Below are positions 6,331 to 7,531 of a DNA stretch of 7,531 nt, piece by piece (within the stretch, counting starts at the first letter, position 1; every line of letters begins with the position of its first letter). Under the pieces are notes generated by a model that saw nothing but the letters and a program-made list of their open reading frames with translations, was not told where the DNA came from and made no database searches. Made by a program: the position numbers and the translations under genes. This stretch comes from Rhodoferax sp. (GTDB lineage Bacteria > Pseudomonadota > Gammaproteobacteria > Burkholderiales > Burkholderiaceae_C): NCBI GenBank assembly GCA_016463455.1, contig JAEMRG010000095.1:1-7531 (forward strand). The letters are read 5' to 3'.

Positions 6331-6334
6331 GGAG
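6331..6334 (+). promoter_or_regulatory. Shine-Dalgarno site deciding the lipoprotein start
   Basis: GGAG is 7 nt from ATG 6342 but only 1 nt from ATG 6336 and downstream of TTG 6324, so the start at 6342 is favoured. Confidence 0.55.
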
Positions 6335-6341
6335 CATGGGC

Positions 6342-6593
6342 ATGGACGAGCAGCAAAAAGGATCTCAGAGGGCTTGGCGCAGCGCACTGGCGATCGCCAG
6401 TGCCTTGGTCTGCTTGAGCTTGACCGCCTGCGAAGAATCCCCGCAAGAGCGCTGCGTGAAGGCTAGGCTCAAAGTCTGGGACGCACATTCTGAAAAAACA
6501 CCTTGGCGCATTTCTGAGGCCACCGGGCAAACCCGCAGCGATTTCGAGGCCAAGGCGCGCGGGTGGTGCGCGCAGGAAAGTGGCCAGCCTTAG
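6342..6593 (+). CDS. Small hypothetical lipoprotein
   Basis: 83 residues. A positively charged N-terminus (Lys6, Arg10, Arg13) and a hydrophobic stretch (15-28) end in the lipobox LTAC, so cleavage before Cys30 and lipidation are expected. The mature part is only 54 residues, charged and rich in Arg, Glu and Trp, with two more cysteines (Cys38 and Cys76) that could form a disulfide. Glu at +2 and +3, with no Asp at +2, points to the outer membrane by the E. coli rule. The ATG at 6342 is chosen because GGAG (6331-6334) is 7 nt upstream; TTG 6324 and ATG 6336 also lie in frame. I do not recognise the family. The gene runs toward the hydrolase gene, stop to stop, with 17 nt between. Confidence 0.75.
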   Translation: MDEQQKGSQRAWRSALAIASALVCLSLTACEESPQERCVKARLKVWDAHSEKTPWRISEATGQTRSDFEAKARGWCAQESGQP

Positions 6594-6610
6594 GTGGCAA
6601 GGCCTTTGCT

Positions 6611-7531
6611 CTACAGCAAGCGCCGCTTGACTTTCTTATCCCAGTGCCGCACCAATATCTTCTTTTCGCCCTCAAAAGCTTCCAGCCGGCCGGTGATACG
6701 GAAATGGGTGGCAGTAGCAGTCATAGTGCTATAGGTTTCAGTGCGCGTGACCCAATCGCCGCGCGAGGTTTCCATGCTCCAGTGGCATTCTTGGCGGGCG
6801 GATAAAGGGTCGTGGGGCAGTATGCTGTAGCGCTCGCGCCCGCGACCCCAGGTCGTCAAGCCGTGCTCCAAATTGGTGACGCGGCCAAAGTCGTCTTCAA
6901 TCACCATGCGCCGCTCGCCGGTGGCTTGGTCTATGGTGACTTCGCGCTTGTTACAGGGTGCGTCCAGTGTCTTCAGGCGCACGGCCGGCGCGGCCTCCGC
7001 CGGCTCAAAATGCGGCGCTTTTTCGCCGCGCACTTTGGCCCGCACGGGCAAGTCCATGTGGCTGGCGCCGGTGTGAACCGTCAGCGTTACCGGCGTCGGC
7101 GCCGGCCAGATCAGCGGCCAGTAGCTGGTGGACAGCGATACCCGCAGCGTGTGCCCCTTGGGGATGCGGTAGGCCACATCGTCCAATTGGATTTTTACCG
7201 TATAGACCTTGCCCGGCTCCAGCGGCAGGGGCTGCTCGTGGCTGGCCTCACCGTGCAAATGCGTCAGGTTGGCCACCGCATAGGTCAGCCGAGAAACCGC
7301 GCCATCGGGCCAAATGCTATTCAGCCGCACCGCCACATGCGCCACCGGCTGGTCCACGCTAAATTTCAGGGTCAGCACCGGCGCGCCGACCAGGTCGATG
7401 TCCTGGCCCAAGGGCGTGCCGTCAAAGCACAGCGAGCCAGAATCGTCCTGGCGCTGGTCGCCCGGAAATTCCGGCCCCAACCAAATAATGCAGTACTCGC
7501 CGCTGTCCGCGCCGGTGTGTTGCGGCGAGCT
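6611..7531 (-). CDS. CocE/NonD-family hydrolase, C-terminal part, 5' end beyond window
   Basis: The minus-strand frame is open from the right edge to TAG (6613-6611), giving 306 C-terminal residues. It begins SSPQHTGADSGEY and continues with DQRQDDSGSLCFD and GTPLGQDIDLVGAPVLTL, which fits the jelly-roll PepX_C domain of the CocE/NonD (X-Pro dipeptidyl peptidase-like) acyl hydrolases. The IPKGHTLRVSLSTSYWPLIWP segment is also typical of that domain. The alpha/beta-hydrolase part with the Ser-Asp-His triad lies upstream, outside the window, so activity cannot be judged. After PepX_C there is a further region of about 130 residues, rich in charged and aromatic residues, ending KVKRRLL. Substrates in this family include esters and acyl-peptides; none can be named here. 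It converges on the small lipoprotein gene. Confidence 0.85.
   Translation of the reverse strand, partial: SSPQHTGADSGEYCIIWLGPEFPGDQRQDDSGSLCFDGTPLGQDIDLVGAPVLTLKFSVDQPVAHVAVRLNSIWPDGAVSRLTYAVANLTHLHGEASHEQPLPLEPGKVYTVKIQLDDVAYRIPKGHTLRVSLSTSYWPLIWPAPTPVTLTVHTGASHMDLPVRAKVRGEKAPHFEPAEAAPAVRLKTLDAPCNKREVTIDQATGERRMVIEDDFGRVTNLEHGLTTWGRGRERYSILPHDPLSARQECHWSMETSRGDWVTRTETYSTMTATATHFRITGRLEAFEGEKKILVRHWDKKVKRRLL

Noticed and set aside
5985..6530. 181-codon minus-strand open frame across tRNA-Thr
   Set aside because: It reads the antisense of the tRNA, giving the RIRTDDLPLTRRLLYQLS-like tail often seen in mis-annotated tRNA antisense ORFs, and it crosses the terminator and the lipoprotein gene.
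5979..6600. tRNA-Thr as an integration site for a genomic island
   Set aside because: tRNA 3' ends are common attachment sites, but no integrase gene and no second copy of the tRNA 3' end is visible in the window.
1..7531. CRISPR array, insertion sequence, toxin-antitoxin or phage defence genes
   Set aside because: No regularly spaced direct repeats, transposase motifs, terminal inverted repeats or defence-type domains were seen on either strand.

Overview
The window looks like chromosomal DNA from a betaproteobacterium, most likely Burkholderiales in or near the Comamonadaceae (Rhodoferax/Polaromonas-like). The reasons are the gene order petA-petB-petC-sspA-sspB, a cytochrome b Qo motif of the PVWY type typical of beta- and gammaproteobacteria, an SspA with a CPFSHRC motif, and fairly GC-rich, tightly packed genes. 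The genus is an inference from remembered family features; no search was run.

Layout. Positions 1-1706 carry the 3' part of a Nif3/YbgI (DUF34) dinuclear-metal protein gene, followed after 11 nt by a pdxA-family gene. A 113-nt gap with a good -10 box leads into petABC (1820-4641), which encodes the three catalytic subunits of the cytochrome bc1 complex: Rieske protein, cytochrome b and cytochrome c1. A strong hairpin with a T-run lies between petC and sspA, almost touching the sspA ribosome binding site. sspA and sspB (4747-5900) encode the RNA polymerase-associated stringent starvation protein A and the ClpXP adaptor SspB. A tRNA-Thr(TGT) gene with its own intrinsic terminator follows (5979-6094). 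After it comes a short accessory stretch: a predicted 29-residue membrane peptide gene on the minus strand, an 83-residue lipoprotein gene on the plus strand, and the 3' end of a CocE/NonD-type hydrolase gene on the minus strand that runs off the right edge.

How the genes work together. PetABC oxidises ubiquinol and reduces a periplasmic c-type cytochrome or similar acceptor while moving protons. SspA and SspB link starvation to transcription and to proteolysis of ssrA-tagged proteins. Their position behind petABC is common in this lineage, but the terminator-like hairpin suggests that sspAB is only partly coupled to petABC. The Nif3-pdxA pair may be cotranscribed and may connect metal handling to a metal-dependent dehydrogenase.

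Most of the window is ordinary core genome. I did not find a convincing new multi-gene system, mobile element, CRISPR array or phage gene. The points most worth a second look are the petC-sspA attenuator-like hairpin, the unannotated-size 29-residue membrane peptide, the A-C mismatch in the tRNA-Thr T stem, the KR (not RR) Tat-type signal of the Rieske protein, and the identity of the pdxA paralogue.
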